From positions 1-64,000 of the forward strand of contig JAAOMT010000741.1 of assembly GCA_016748015.1 (NCBI GenBank): a stretch of DNA of 64,000 bases, in the 5' to 3' direction. Below the pieces are notes generated by a model, which worked only from the letters and a program-made list of their open reading frames with translations, had not been told where the DNA came from and made no database searches. Shown piece by piece: positions 9,532-24,200 of the stretch. Each line of letters starts with the position of its first letter. Position 1 is the stretch's first letter. This DNA is from Geosiphon pyriformis. Lineage: Eukaryota > Glomeromycota > Glomeromycetes > Archaeosporales > Geosiphonaceae. A program made the translations under genes and the position numbers.

Positions 9532-10849
9532 GTTAATTAAGAGTTGTTTTAATCTGATAATTTTTTTAATATTATTATATTATTTTTAATCAGAATATTT
9601 TTAATAATAATTATACTTTAAATACTTTTTTTAAATGGTTTTTGCACAGTTTTTATTTTTTCATTTAATTTTGGTAAAAAGTTAAGCATAATTTATTTTT
9701 ATTACTTAAAAATAAAGAAGATATTTGCATTAGTATTTAACTTAAAAACTATAATTTTATTTTGCTTTTTTTTCGAGTTGTTTTCTGAATATTATATTGA
9801 ATATATTATAAAAAAACCAAAAAATAATTATTAAACTTTTTGTTATTTGTTTAATTATTTTAAACTTTTTTATTGCTGTAAATATTAATTTAATATTAAT
9901 TTTTTTATTTTTGCAGTTTTTTGAATTATTAAAATTATTATTGTTATTGCTTTATTGTTGTTATTGCTGCCATATTATTTCTAAAAATATTGTTTAATGT
10001 TAATATTTAATTATAATTGGTTTTTTATTGTAAATTATAAGTTTATAAAGTTTATAATTAAAAAAAACTTTTGTTTTTTTTAGCTACTTATTTCCTATAA
10101 TTTTAATGTAGTTTTTTGTTTTTGCCACTTTTATATTAATTTAATACATATTTGATTAATTTAGATAAGAATAGTTTTTATTATATTAAAAATTTTTTGT
10201 TTTTATAAATATTAGTTACTTGTTTGGTTAATAATTTGTCAATTTTTTTCAAAAAATACTAAGTTATAATATTGATTAAAAAACTACTATTTAGTATTAA
10301 ATATATAAATATTTAACTATTTGAACTTTATATTATTATTTAAAATTAAAACTATTTATTAAGAACATTTATTAATTTTAAGCTGTTTTTTTTTAAATAT
10401 GAAAGTTTTAAAAAAATTTTCAAAATTGTGAATATATTATAAATTAATCAAAAATAATATAAACTGATGTTTTTATTAAATTTTTTATTATTAAATAGAA
10501 ATTTGATTTTTAAATAATTTTTAAAGATTTTAATTTTGATCAAAATTTATTTTTAATTTTTTAGAATTAATTTAATTTAATAATTTGTTATTTTATCTTT
10601 GTATTTTTGTATTATTTTTTGTTAAATTGAAACTAAATAATTTTTTTTGGTTTGTTTATTAATTTAAAAACTAATATTTAATAGTTTTAACTAAAAATAT
10701 TTTTCTAAAAAACTTATATAAATTTAGTTGGCTTTTTAATTAAAAATTTAATTATTATTATTATTATTTTATTAAATAAAATTTAAATACTGTCTAATAT
10801 AATATATTAAACTAAGTAATCTAAACTAAATATAAATTATGTATTTAAT
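9532..10849. other. Extremely AT-rich DNA, nothing recognised
   Basis: Long T/A runs and TTA/TAA repeats with almost no C or G. It may be the very degraded 3' tail of the LINE on its right, since 59000-59860 beside the second LINE relic has the same character. Confidence 0.5.
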
Positions 10850-12690
10850 TATATATAACCAGCCACTTAAACCAGTTAGAACAACACTATATATTTACAT
10901 ATACAAAAATTATATCTCTAATACTTAAAAAAAATAAACACAATTTATATATACTAAAATTAATTTTAAAGACTTTAACAATTTTAAATAACTTAATCAT
11001 ATTATCAAACAGTACAAATAACAAATTGATAATAATTACAGAAATAATTTTATTATGTAAAATTAGATCACTTTTTTTCATAAAAACTTAGTGTTTAAAA
11101 TAAATAAATCAGATATTATTTTTATAAACCAGCCCAAAATTATATACAAAGTTTACAATTTTACAACCAAAAATTTTAGCATTTTTAAAAACCAAAAAAA
11201 TTTCTGAAATCAGTTCTTAAAAACAAATTTTTTACACAAAGCTAAATATACAGCAACATTAAAAAAGCACAAAAAAAACAATTGTAAAATACATAAAAAT
11301 AATCTAAACAAACTAAAAAATATTTTTTAGATAATTACATAAATATTTAACAGTTTTTTGTGAAGTTTATTCTCTAATTTACAAATAAACATGATTCAAA
11401 AACTTAAAATATTTACAAAACAGACATAAAACACTATAGTAATATTTATTATATAGATAATTGTAAACAGCTATAAATAGTCTATAATACAAAACTTTTA
11501 TAATATAAGAATATATTTTAGTTATGATTTTGCTTATAAACTTAACTAATATGTAAAAATTAGGATATTATACCAGTAATAATCTAATTTAATCTATGTT
11601 TTTAAGTAAATTATTCTTTAAAACATAAGTTTTAGATCCAATTTCTTAACAGACATAACAAATTACTTAAAAAATTTTACAAACAAAACATTTTGTATTC
11701 TTTAAAACAACTTTATAATTAGGTTTAATAAAACATTTTTGCATATAAACTAAAAGCACCACATCTAAAAATAAAACAGTTCTAGCTAAAAAATTGGCTT
11801 TTTTATTGTCTAAAACACTTATATAACTTTTAATTTTGTGCCAAATAATACTTAAATTTTTTCCTAATAATATTTACAATATATTAATACTTAATTTAAT
11901 AATAATTACAAAAATTCAGCAAAATTAAAGCCAATTTTAAATAACACATGTTCAAAGCTACTTAACTATAAAAAAAATACATTTCAAAACAAGCATAATA
12001 GTTTATAATTCAGTTATACTAAAAAACCAAACCAGATATTCTAATACTTAAATCTAAATTTATATTTTCAAAAAAAGCCATATCATTAGCTTTTATTTTA
12101 ACAATATTTAAATTGTTCAGAGAACTATCAATATAAACAAAAAAACAAACTATGTTAATATCCAATAATTTGTTATAAACCAGATTAAATTTACATAAAC
12201 TAAAAATATTTAAAGACAAAAGCTAATAGCCAAAAATAAATTAATAAAGTAAGAAGCCAATTTATTAAAAATCTAACAGCAGATTTAAATTAACCAAAGA
12301 CAGAACCATAAAAATTCAATTTTTTTTTCAATGTTTAAAAGTTTTTTAGTTAAAAACACCACTTTTTTCATTATATAACTGTTTAATAAAGATAATATTA
12401 AACTGTTTAAATAAATAAAACAACTTAAAAAAAAACAGATATATTTAAAACTATTAACATCAAAGTCTTATTTTAAAAATAAAATATTAAACACAAAAAA
12501 TTAACTAAAAACAAATTATAATCATAAAAAATATAAATTACATTGACCAGAAAGTTATTTGATGAACTAATTTTGAAATAAACCAAATAGTACAAAGAGT
12601 AATAAAAAAACCAGTTTAAAACTTACAAGTCAAAAAATTTATAAATAAACAAATAGCCCAAAATATTATACACATTAGAAAAGCTTAATA
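10850..12690 (-). pseudogene. Degraded LINE with RNase H domain
   Basis: Read on the minus strand, about 12140-12110 gives VYIDSSLNNL, the degraded first-Asp motif (YTDGSL.NL) of a LINE RNase H. About 11850-11776 gives WHKIKSY...LDNKKANFLAR, the degraded KVKAHSG...N..AD.LAK end of the same domain. The part from about 10850 to 11560 is repeated at 59860-60597, so this is an interspersed repeat. RT should lie upstream (12200-12690) but is too decayed to name. No open frame remains. Confidence 0.6.
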
Positions 12691-12691
12691 T

Positions 12692-13666
12692 TATTATGAA
12701 TAAACTTAATAGAATACAGTCATAATATTTAGTGTTTATAATTTAATAATAGGAGTAGTAAAAAGATCAAATAAATTGGTTTTAGTTATATTATAAATTA
12801 TCAATATTTAAAAATTTTTTTGTTTGAAGTTCTATTTTTTAAGTTTTTTTTATTATAAGTGATAAAAATATTGTTTTTTTAATTACATAGTTATTATTGT
12901 GTTTTTTCTGAGCTAATAAACACAGTTACTAAAATTTAGCATTGTTTTTTGGTTTTTTTAGTAAGTTAAAAAGATAAATTTAATATTTAAACCTAAAAAA
13001 AGTTTTTTTTTTTTACTAGACTGTTATAAAATTTATTTTCAAACAATCAATTTTTAATGTTATTACTTCACAATAAAAAATAAATAAATAAATAAAAAAT
13101 TAGTATCATGTTAATTATTATAATCAAAAACAATTAATTCAATTATTAATATTTGGTTTAAAATAAAAGTAAAAAAAAACCAACAATTAAATTTTAATAA
13201 TCTGAGTATTAAAATTATTTATATTTAAATTTAAGTAATAATATTTTATTTAATTAATACAAAAATTATAAAAATACAATAATAGATTATTAGATTAAAG
13301 AAAAAATATTAAAAAAAACTTAATTTTTGTTTGGTTTTATTCTGTTTTTTCTATTTATTAAAACTATTTGCTTTTATACATATTTTTTAGTTCTATAAAA
13401 TTGTTTTTAATTGTTTATTATTATTAACTATTGCTTATTATTTTAGTTATTGCTTTGTTTTTTTATATTATAATTAGTTATTATATGCTATTATTAGTTT
13501 TTCTGTGCTATTTTATGTTATTACATATTATTTTGTATTATTTTGTATTATTTTATGTTATTTTATATTATTTTGTATTATCTTATACTATTATGTTTTT
13601 CTATATTATTATATAGTAATCATATTTTTTTAATAGTTTTAGATTAGTTTTTTTACTTAGATAATA
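12692..13666 (-). repeat. Family B LTR (3' LTR of B copy 1)
   Basis: 975 bp. It aligns inverted with the LTRs at 20188-21206, 39844-40822 and 57808-58781. The U3 part (about 13480-13610) is a run of TTATTTTATATTATTTTGTA-like units and yields only spurious hydrophobic frames. The purine-rich tract of the element lies just right of it on the minus strand. Confidence 0.85.
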
Positions 13667-15434
13667 ATATTATTTTTTTTAGAATTAAGTTTTTGCAAAA
13701 TTATATATATCTTTAAAAATTGTTCTTTTAATATAATGCTTAATAATTATATTGAATATTGTTTTTTGTAGTTTTTTAAAATAAAAATTTGTTATTTATT
13801 CTATATTGTTAACTATTATTACAGGTTGAAATAACAAGTTAACAGATAGCAAAGGAAAACAAAATTGTAAAATGATGAAAAATAATCAAAAAAGATTCAA
13901 TTTTAAGGAGTAAATTAAATAAGTATAAATTTAATATGTAAGATTAATTTTATAAAATATTTCAGTCACTATTTTTTTCAAAAAATAATCAGAAAATCTA
14001 AAAATAGAGAGATAATCTATATTGTTAACAAATGATAATATACTGGTATAATTATATGTCTCACATCAATACTCTTAAAATTTGATATTAAATATTAGAT
14101 ATATTCTTTAGTTATGTTTTATTCAATAATTTTTAAATGTTACAATTATACAAGTTAGAAAAAAGATAAGTAAATGCCAATAAGTAATCTTTTATTCCAA
14201 GATGTTTAAATACTTGAAGATAAAAAAAAGAAAATAAGTGATAAGAAAAGAATTGAGATAAAATTGTTATTTTATTTTTTTGCTTTTTTTTATTTTTACA
14301 TATTTTTCTATAGCTAAAAAATTCATCACTTATATAGTTATTGAAAATAGTTAACAACCAAGTCAATAACTAAGTCAATAATAGGATCAATAATCAAGTC
14401 AATAGTTAAATCATTAATTAGATTAATAATTACTATCTAAAAATAGTGTACTTAATTATATAATATTAGTGGTTAATACATATAATAATTAATAGAATGT
14501 ATGAATTTCAACTGTAATATTATAATAGTCTTTAATAAATTGTTTAATAGTATGATTAAACAATATTTAAATGCTAAATATAGTTAATATATTGCTTTAT
14601 AATGTAGTATTAATTGTTTTTTTTAACAAATTTTTCTATTTATTTGAAAGCTTTTTTGTTAAATATTTATTTGTTGTTATTTATGTATAGTGTTTGTAAA
14701 TTTAGTTTTTTGTCAATTTTAAAAAACCAATATGTTAATAAAGGTTTCAAAGATTTATTTTTTAGTGTTAAATTTTATAATTAAGTTGTTTAAAGCTTTT
14801 TTAATTTTTTTTATTATCTAAAAACACATGTTTTTTTTCTTTTTCTTAATTTTTTATAAAACTAAAAACATTTAATTTTAATTGAATTTTTGTTTACTCT
14901 TTTTTTGCTTATATTTTTATATTGTATCTTTTTTATTAATTGTGATTTTTATTAATGTTGTGAATTTTTGAATTGTTTTAAATAATTATTATAAAAGTTT
15001 TAAAATTTTGTCTAAAAAGTTTATATTAAAAGTGGTTTAAGATTTTTTCCTTTCTTTTTTTTCTGGTATTTATATATCTAATTTGCATAATTCAAATTTT
15101 TGTATATGAATTATGTTCAATTATGATAATTGATTCCAAATTTTGTAGAATATTTTTAAATCTAATTAATAAAATTTGTGTTCTTAGTTAAAATATAAAT
15201 AATAACAATTTTTGTATTGTGTAATAAAGTTTTAAATGATTTTTATGTACAGCTTTTTTTAAAATTCTGTCTTTTAATTGTAGTTTGTAAGCTTTATTTT
15301 CAAAAACTTTATGTATATAGAATAATCTATTTTACTTTAAGTCAAATTTTTTACTTTACTGTTTTTTAGCTTTAATGTAATATAATAATACTTTATTTCT
15401 AATTTTAAATACAACTGGTTGGTTTGATAAATAA
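13667..15434 (-). pseudogene. B copy 1 internal 3' part: ORF3 and end of integrase
   Basis: Minus-strand remains of family B upstream of the LTR at 12692. About 13670-13816 plus 14520-14800 correspond to B ORF3 (compare 57126-57794). The rest, to 15434, corresponds to the integrase C-terminal region. It is split by a family C solo LTR (13817-14519) and truncated at 15434, where the LTR of B copy 2 begins. The same sequence recurs at 17346-18420. No open frame is left. Confidence 0.7.
13817..14519 (-). repeat. Family C solo LTR with 4 bp target duplication
   Basis: An inverted C LTR with its TATA box at 14329-14336 and a degraded repeat block at about 14353-14436. The flanks are CTAT (13813-13816) and TTAT (14520-14523), a 4 bp duplication with one C-to-T change. 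The undisturbed B sequence at about 17480-17500 shows the target as one copy. This is a solo LTR left by recombination of a full element. Confidence 0.85.
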
Positions 15435-17345
15435 TATTATAAATAAATTTAATAAAATACAGTTATAATGTTTTGTGCTTGTAATTTAATAATAAAAGCA
15501 GTAAAAAGATTAAATAACTTGGCTTTGGTCATATTATAAGTTATTAATCTTTAAAAAATTTTTTGTTTAAAATTCTATTTATTAAGTTTTTTTATTATAA
15601 AGCATAAAAATATTATTTTTTCAATTGTGTAACTATTATTGTGTTTTTTTAAGTTAGTGAGTGCAATCACTAGAGTCTGGCATTGTTTTTTTGGTAAGTT
15701 AATAAAATAAAGTTAATATTTAAACTTAGAAAAAACTTCTCTCTTTTACCAAAATATTATGAAGTTTATTTTCAAAAAGTTAATTTCTAATGTGATTGCT
15801 CTACAATAAAAAAAATAAAATAAAATAAAAATAAAAATTAGTATCTTATTAATTATTATAATCAAAAGTAATTAGTCTAGTTATTAAAGTTTTATAAGTA
15901 TTTATGCTAATAATATCTGGTCTAAAATAAATATAAAAAAAAACCATCAATTAAATTTCAATAATTAGGATGATAATATTATGTATATTTGAATTTAAGT
16001 AATAATATTTTATTTAATTAATACAAAAAAATATAAAATATAAAAATAAATTATTAAGTTAAAAAAAAGATATTAAAAGAAACTTGATTTTTATTTGGTT
16101 TTACTCTGTTTTTTTTTATTTGTTAAAACTACTTACTTTTATACATATTTTTTAGCTTTACAAAATTGCTTTTAATTGTTTATTATTACTAGCTATTGCT
16201 TACTATTTTAGCTATTATTTTGTTTTTTATGTTGTTATTAGAGATTTTTGGTCTTTTTTTTGAATATTGTTGTTGTTTTATTGTTTAATTTTTAATTATT
16301 GGAAGTAATTAAACCTTTGATAACTGAATTTTATTTTTAAATTATCTTTTATAATTTAAACTGCTAAGCTTATAAGTAAAATAGCCAATTTTATTCTAGT
16401 TATTTGTATAATTGCTTGTCTAAAAGCTTATTAAAAAATGTGTAGTTATTTTGTTATAAAAATTAACTTTTCTACAAAAATTCTGTTTGTAAACTATTTT
16501 AATATTTTTAATAAAAAAAGAAAAAAAATATAAAAAAAAGAAATTTGGTTGAGGAAATTATTTTTGTTCAAACCTGAAGTTATTAATAAATTACTGAAAT
16601 TAGTAACTAATTAATTTCAAAATGTTAGTTAAATTTTGGGAAATTTCGAGTGTAAATAATTTAAAAAATTTGGGTTTTTAAAGTATTTAATTTTTATTAC
16701 TTTTTTTGTAATAATATATAAAGAATAATTAATTCTAATTAAAATAATTCTAAAATAGAATATATTTTTTCGAAAAAGAAGCTCTTCTTTTATACAATTT
16801 TTTGTAATACTAATCTTTAAACTTGCACTTTTTTTTTGTTATTATTTTGATAAACTAAATATATATTTCAGTGAATTACAAGTTGTTTCTATGAATTATA
16901 AATTATTTTGGTAAACTATTAAATTATTTTGCAAAATTCTACAAATTTTAGTAAATTCTTAAATATTACAAAGTTTAGTGTATTGCATAATTTAATTATT
17001 ACAATTGTATATTATACAAATTAGATTATTAATTAAATAATAATGTTTGATAATTTAATTAAATAATAAGTAATAATTAAAGTAATACTAATATATGCTA
17101 ATTAATAATAAAAATTATAAAAGTAATTTCATATTAATTAATGGCTAAAATTTTACTAATAATAATGCTATAATTAGTTATCTTATGTTATTAGTGGTTT
17201 TTTTGTGTTATTTTATATTATTTTATATTATTTTGCATTATTTTACATTATTTTGTATTATTTTATATTATTATATTTTTCTATATTATTATATAGTAAT
17301 TATATTTTTCAATGATTTTAAATTGGTTTTTTTATTTAAGTAATA
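15435..17345 (-). repeat. Family B LTR (3' LTR of B copy 2), split by an A LTR
   Basis: B LTR sequence at 15435-16232 and 17165-17345, interrupted by the A solo LTR at 16233-17164. Rejoined, it is about 975 bp, like the other B LTRs. Confidence 0.82.
16233..17164 (-). repeat. Family A solo LTR with 4 bp target duplication
   Basis: 932 bp in the inverse orientation to the complete A element. It begins TGTTATTAGAGATTTTTGG, the decayed inverse of the A LTR end, and finishes ...TTTTACTAATAATA. The flanks are ATGT (16229-16232) and ATGC (17165-17168), a 4 bp duplication differing by one transition. Confidence 0.85.
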
Positions 17346-20183
17346 TTATTTCTTTTTTTAGAATTAAGTTTTTGTGAAATTATATTTATTTTCAAAAATT
17401 GTTTTTTTAATATAGTATTTAATTATCATATTGAATATTGTTTTTTGTAGTTCTTCAAACCAGAAATTTATTATTTGTCTTATGATATTAACTATAATAG
17501 TCTTTAATAAATTGATTAATAGTATGATTAAACAGTATTTAAATATTGAGTATAATCAATATGTTGTTTTATAATATAGTATTAAATTGTTTCTTCTAAT
17601 AAATTTTTCTATTTGTTTGAGGGCTTTTTTGTTAAATATTTATTTATTGTTGTTTATATATAATATTTATAAGTTTAATTTTTTACCAATTTTAAAAAAC
17701 CAATATGTTAATAAAAGCTTATTTTTATATTTTGAAGATTTTAGAAGTTTTTTTTTAATGTTGAGTTTTATGGCTAAGCTGTTGAAAGCTTTTTTGATTT
17801 TTTTTATTGTTTAAGAACATATATTTTTTTTTAATCTTTTATAAGACTAAAAATATTTAGTTTTAATTAAACTCTTGTTTATATTTTCTTTGTTTGTATT
17901 TTTATATTTTATATTTTTTTATTAATTATAATTTCTATTGGTATTATAAATTGTTAAATTGCTTTAAATAATTGTAAAAGTTTTAGAATTTTATCTAAAA
18001 TATTTATATTAAAAGTGTTTTAAGCTTTTTTTTCTCATTTTTTTTTCAGTACTTATATATTTAATTTGCATAATTTAAATTTTTGTATATAAGCTGTGTT
18101 TAATTATAATAATTGGTTTTAAATCTTATAAAATATCTTTAAGTTTAATTAATAGAATTTATAGTTTTAGTTAAAATACAAATAATAATAATTTTTGTAT
18201 TGTGTAATAAAGTTTTAAACAATTTTTAAGTATAATTTTCTTTAAAATTCTGTCTTTTAATTATAGTTTTTAAGCTTTATTTTCAAGAATTTTGTGTATA
18301 TAAAATGGTTTATTTATTTTAGATCAAATTTTTATTCTATTGTTTTTTAGCTTTAATATAATATAACAATATTTTGTTTTCAATTTTAAATACAATTAGT
18401 TAATCTAATAAGTAATTATTATGTTTTTTTTTGTTGTTTTTAAGAATTGCTAATATTGTTAACTACTATTCTATAATTTTTTTTAGTATTTCTATAAGTT
18501 AATATGTTTTTTGGTATAAAGTAATTTTAAAATTCTTTTTAATAATTGTTTTTATTAAGAAAAAAAGTATTTTTAATTCAATATACAGTATAGTATTTCT
18601 TTTATAAATTAGTTTAAAAAATGTAAATTGTGTAGTATTTTGCTTTAATATTTAATATATAAATAATATTAAAAATATAAATAAGTCTTATTTTTGTGTA
18701 TTTTTGTAATTTATTTTTGTTAAAGTTTTACACAATGTTTAATTAAATTATTTTACCAATCTGTTTGTTTAAAAATAATATAAAAATAACAAAATTATTT
18801 TATTTTAAATTATTGGCTTAGTTTTATTAAAATATTATTAATAAAATAAGTTTTTTAATTAGATAATAATTCTTTTGAACATTTATATTGGTAGATTAAA
18901 TTTTGGTATATAAACTTAACTATTGTTTTGGTATTTGCAACTTGAATGGCTCAGGTTTTTGATTATTTAATAAAATAGTTTATAACTATTGCAATATATT
19001 AATTTTCTTTAAAAATAATTAACAGAGGTCTAACCAAATCAATTTCAATTTTATCAAATAAATTTTTAGTTAAAATAGATCAAAGTGGTTTTGTTATTCT
19101 GGTTTTTTCTTTTTTTTAGCAGAAATTACAATTAAAAACATATTTAAAAATATTTTTATATATTGTTAATTAATAATATAAATTAACTATTTTTTTTAAA
19201 GTAGCATTTTTGTTAAAGTGCCCAACAGTTAAATCAGAATATATGTTAAATAGAATTGTTTTTTCTCTATATTTTTAATAACTCATTGTAATGTTTTTTA
19301 ATTTTGGCATTTTAATTAATATAAATATTTATTGTAAATAAGGTAGTTCTAAATTTGTTTTTGTATAATACTTTGTTTTTATTGAAATAGTTTTTTTAAA
19401 ACTGAAATGTCAACAAATATTAATATAATTATTGGTATATAAGTATATTTATTTGGTAAAACTAAATTTAAATTATCTATAATAAATTGTTAATATTAAT
19501 GTTTTTGGTTTTTTCTTTATAATATACTTTGTAAAAAAATTACTGTAGATAAGTACTTTATTTTGTGTATTTTTTTTAAGTTGTAGTTTGTTAAGCAATC
19601 AGATTAATTTTTTATAATATGTATTTAAATTAAATGGCTTGTGAAAATAATATTTTTAGTTTTGTACAGCCTAGTAAATGGCAAAACATTTTAAGTTCAT
19701 AGTATTATATATTTTCTTTATTGTACTAATGATTTTGTTGACATAAATAATAGAATGTTTTTTATTATTAGGTTTAATTTAAGATAAAACTACTCTAAAA
19801 GCATTTTTTAATATATTTGTGGCTATAATAAAACATTTATTGAAATCTGAATATATTAAAATTGGAGCTTTAATAAATTAGCACTTGAGATAATTGAAGG
19901 TCTTTTGTTGTTTAATTTTTACATATATAATACTTGTTTTGAAAACAAATAATAAAAAAATTTGGTAATGTTTAAAAATTTTTTAATAAAGTAGTAATAA
20001 TATTTAGCAAGTTTTAAAAATCTTTGGAATTTATGAAAATTGGTTGAAACTGAAAAATTTTTGACTTTTTGGACTTTGTTTGAGTTAGGTTTTACTTTAT
20101 TTTTTTTAATAACATGTTCAGAACAGTTGAAAACTTATTAAAAGTAGAGTAAATAATTATTAAATGTTTTTAAAAACACATTG
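17346..20183 (-). pseudogene. B copy 2: ORF3, integrase, RNase H and C-terminal RT
   Basis: Minus-strand pol remains, collinear with B copy 4 from about 54880 to 57807. At the left are ORF3 and the integrase end, then the integrase core. RNase H and the RT thumb are at about 19600-20150. The copy stops at 20183 in the middle of the RT motif region, exactly where B copy 3 was inserted. The RT continues at 40827. Stop codons are everywhere. Confidence 0.75.
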
Positions 20184-20187
20184 GTGT

Positions 20188-21206
20188 TGTTACCCAAGTA
20201 AAAAAAAACCAATTTAAGCAATTAAAAAAAACGTGATTAAAACGTAATAACATAAAAAAAAATGTGATAATACAATAATTCAAAATAATACACAATAATG
20301 TAAAATAGTACAAAATAACTAGCCATAACATAAAATAACTAATTATAGTATAAAAAAAATAAAACAATAACAGAAATAGTAAGTAATAGTTAGTAATAAC
20401 AAATAATTAAAAGCAATTTTGTAAAAATAGAAAATATGTATAAAAACAAATAGCTTTAACAGATAAAAAAAGACAAACAGAAAATAAGAATCTATTTCTT
20501 TAAAAAAAACATATTTTAATTTTAAAACCTAATAAATTTTTTCTATCTTATTTTTTTTATATTTTTATATTTACAATTAAATAAAAAATATTGTTTAATT
20601 TACTTGTATATAATTTCTAAATTTGTGTTGTCAAAATTAAATTAATTGTTTTTCTTATTTTTATTTTAGGTCAGATGCTATTAACATAAACAGCTTCAAA
20701 ACTTTAACAGCTTAGACCAATTATTTTTGATTATAATAATTGATAATACTAATTTTTTTTCTCTTTTTTTCTTATTTTTATTTTTTTATTTTATTTTTTT
20801 TAAATTCTTTATTATTTTTTTAGTAAAACAATAATATTAAGAAAATTGATTGTTTAAAAATAAATTTTATAATAGTTTAATAAAAAAAAAACTTTTTTTA
20901 AGTTTGAATATTAATTTTATCTTGTTAATTTATTAGAAAAATAAAAAAACAATATCAAACTCTAGTAACTGTACTTGACTAGCTTAAAAAAATTGTTTAT
21001 ATATACTTAATTATAAACAGTTAAATTATATTTTTATGTCTTATAACCAAAAAACTTTACAAATAAATTTACATATATTAAAAATCTTTAGAAACTAATC
21101 ATACTAATCTGCTGTTTATAGCAAATAAAAGAAACTTTTAAGCTTTTTTACTCAAATATAGAGCACCAAATGTTATTATTATATTTTATTAAGTTTACTC
21201 ATAATA
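20188..21206 (+). repeat. Family B 5' LTR of copy 3
   Basis: It starts TGTTACCCAAGTA and ends ...CATAATA (TAACA with C-to-T). The U3 carries AATAATACAC-type repeats at about 20265-20345. A degraded primer site, TGGTACTTTTTATAAG, follows at 21209, matching TGGTGTCCTCTATAAGG in copy 4. Confidence 0.85.
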
Positions 21207-24200
21207 TTTGGTACTTTTTATAAGATTATAAAATTTATAGAGACAGAGCACTTCAGAAATTTACAAAATTAACAATTATTAAGATTATAGGAAAAGATTA
21301 TTTACTATTCAAAAGAATATTATTTTATTATTTTAAAAAAAACTTAGAAATACCAACAAAAACTGTTATTGTTAAAAGTAATTTTTGCCACTATGTACAC
21401 ATTAAAATTAACTACCTACTAGACCAAACAACTAATATAAAAAAACTTAAAGAACAAATTTATTAACAATTATTAATATATTTAACTTTAATTACTACAT
21501 AAGCTATAGCCAAAACTCTTGTTTTAATTGACAAAGAAATTAAAATATACATCTAAGACTAATATTTTTAGTGAAAAAACAAACAAATATTGAAACTTGA
21601 CTTTGAAGAATCCGAGTTTAATTTAGACAATAATACATAAACTAAACAAAAAAAAGCTCTACTTATAGTTAATAAGAAATCAAAATTTTTCTTACTAATA
21701 ATTCTTTTATATTATTAGACTCTAAAAAGCAAAATTTTACTTAAACAATCTACCAAATCACAAACAAAAACTTTAAGGATTTCTGAAAATTTGTATTCTT
21801 AAAACTTTAACCAAAATTTTTGAACTAAATTCCTAGAAAATATAGAGTTATATTTAAAAGTCTTATTCTAATATTTAGTAATCTAGTTAGAAATACTTTT
21901 TCTTAGATACAATCTTTAGCATTACTCTTAATTAAATTAACAACTACTTTTTTAAAAACAATATTCATATTACAAGTTATTATTACTATTAACAAAGAAA
22001 AATAACCAGTATTAAGTTTAAAAAAACAACTAAACATATCTTTATTAATATTTTTTTTATTAATAATTAAACAAATTTCTATTACTCAAATTATGACTTA
22101 TAGAGATATTGCTAAACTGAAAAAATTTTTCAGTAAAAAAAATGCATATATTTAGATTGTAAAAGTTGAAAAAACAATTACAGTCAACAATTAAAACAAA
22201 ACTAAAACAATAGAAGTCTTATCTTTTTTTTGATTAAAACTACAGACTTGTAATACCAAAGTTTTAATGAGAAACTAATTAATTTTGCTACTTTTAAACT
22301 TGTTTTTTTACAGTACTTCTGTAATTCAAATATGCTTATTAGATTGCAAAACCAATCCAGTATAATAAAACAAAAAGATTATAAAACTGTAACTACTTAT
22401 TTTAGAAGATTTAATTAAATTTTCTATCAAATTTAGGTAATTAAAAAAGACTATTACACTCTAAGTTAAATTTTTAACTAATTTATGAAGAGATTAAAAA
22501 GTAATATTCTTTAATTTGTTAAATTCTAACACTCTAATAACTTACAAAAGACCATAATATTTGTTTATAATTTCAAATTAACAAAACAAGAAGCCAACTA
22601 TACTCAAACCATCAATTTAGCCATAAATGAAATCTCAAACATAAATGTAAAACTTATTCAATTAAGTAAAAAATTGATTCAAAAAATTGAGAAATTTTTA
22701 ATAAAAAATTCTGAAACTTATCAACTATTATAATATAGAAATTCAAATAACAAATCTTAACAATAGCAAAATAACCAACAATAACAGCAATTCTAAAAAC
22801 AAAATTCTTATAATTGCTACTATTATCAAAAGTCTAAACACATTGTAAAGAATTGTTGCAAAAAAATCTTAGAAAAAAATTATGAAAACCAATATTAACA
22901 ACAATTTAGATATTTCTAATTTATAAAATTCTAATACTTAGTATCTTTATATTAACAATCTCTATACTCATTTCAATTACCACCAAATTATTACCAACCT
23001 CTACCAATAATATTACAAATATTATTTTAATACCAAGTTTTATTGTTGTTATTTATAAAAATTAGGAATTATAATAATAAGTAAATAGTCAATTAGAAAT
23101 AAACATAATAAAATAAAGAATTCCAGAATTTTCTTAGAGAATTGCAAAATTGCAGAATTCCAGGATTTTCTTGAGAAATTGCAGAATTCCAGAAATTTTG
23201 TATAACATAAATTATATATATATAGTGAGAATATTAAAAACAGAAAAAGTAATTCCAAAAAAATTCAATAGAGTTCAGAACCTCAATATTCTCTTTTTAA
23301 AAAATAGTTTCCTATAACTTGAAGTGAAATCATATCAATATTAATAAAATATTTACTTATCATCCAAATTCATGTTATTATTGCTTGATTAAGAAGATTA
23401 ATTACTTTTATACTATCAATACTTTATGTTAATAAAATCTAATACTTAATTACATTAGACCAATAGCTTTTGATTATGGCTATTAATAAGATACTAATTT
23501 TTTATTTTATTTTATTTTATTTTTATTTTATTTTATTTTATTTTATTTCTTTGTTGTTTACTAATTGATTAAAAAAATTAAGTACTGAGTAATTTAATAT
23601 TAAGAATAACCTGGTAAAAAACCTAAAAATAAGAATAAAAATTTAAAGATAGTTTATCAAAAGAGCATAATGCCAAAATAAACTGGCCATCACACTGAAA
23701 AAAAAATTCACAGAAGAAACTATCAATTGAATTCTGTTTATTATACAAAAAACTTAACCAAAACCTTTAGACCTCAAAACTTTTAGAAATTATCAATATT
23801 ACTAGTTATTAAGCATCAAGTTATAGATTTGTTATTTGTCCTAACACTCCAAATAATTATTTATAATACTGTACAACAATTCAAGACCACAAACTATTGA
23901 TTATAATTAAAAATAACAAAACAACAATAGAAATTAAATACAATCTTTTAGTAAGTTAATTCAACTTATAAATCATAACAACCTATTATTTTGAGCAATT
24001 TTAACAGAATATTCAAATCAAGTTTCATATTTTGGTCTTTCAGAAACTTCAGATTTTAATAATATTATATCTTTAAAAAAAAAACTGTAATAAAATCACC
24101 AATATTTTTTTTTCTAATAACAATCAGACTGCTAATATAATTCTTCTTGCCACTATTATTGAAAACAATACATTAGCTATCATATTTTTATTTAACATTA

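Noticed and set aside
13431-13616. A 61-residue hydrophobic frame that looks like a membrane protein
   Set aside because: It lies in the inverted TTATTTTGTA-type U3 repeats of a B LTR. Similar frames occur in the other B LTRs (20170-20367, 57791-58009). Composition alone explains them.
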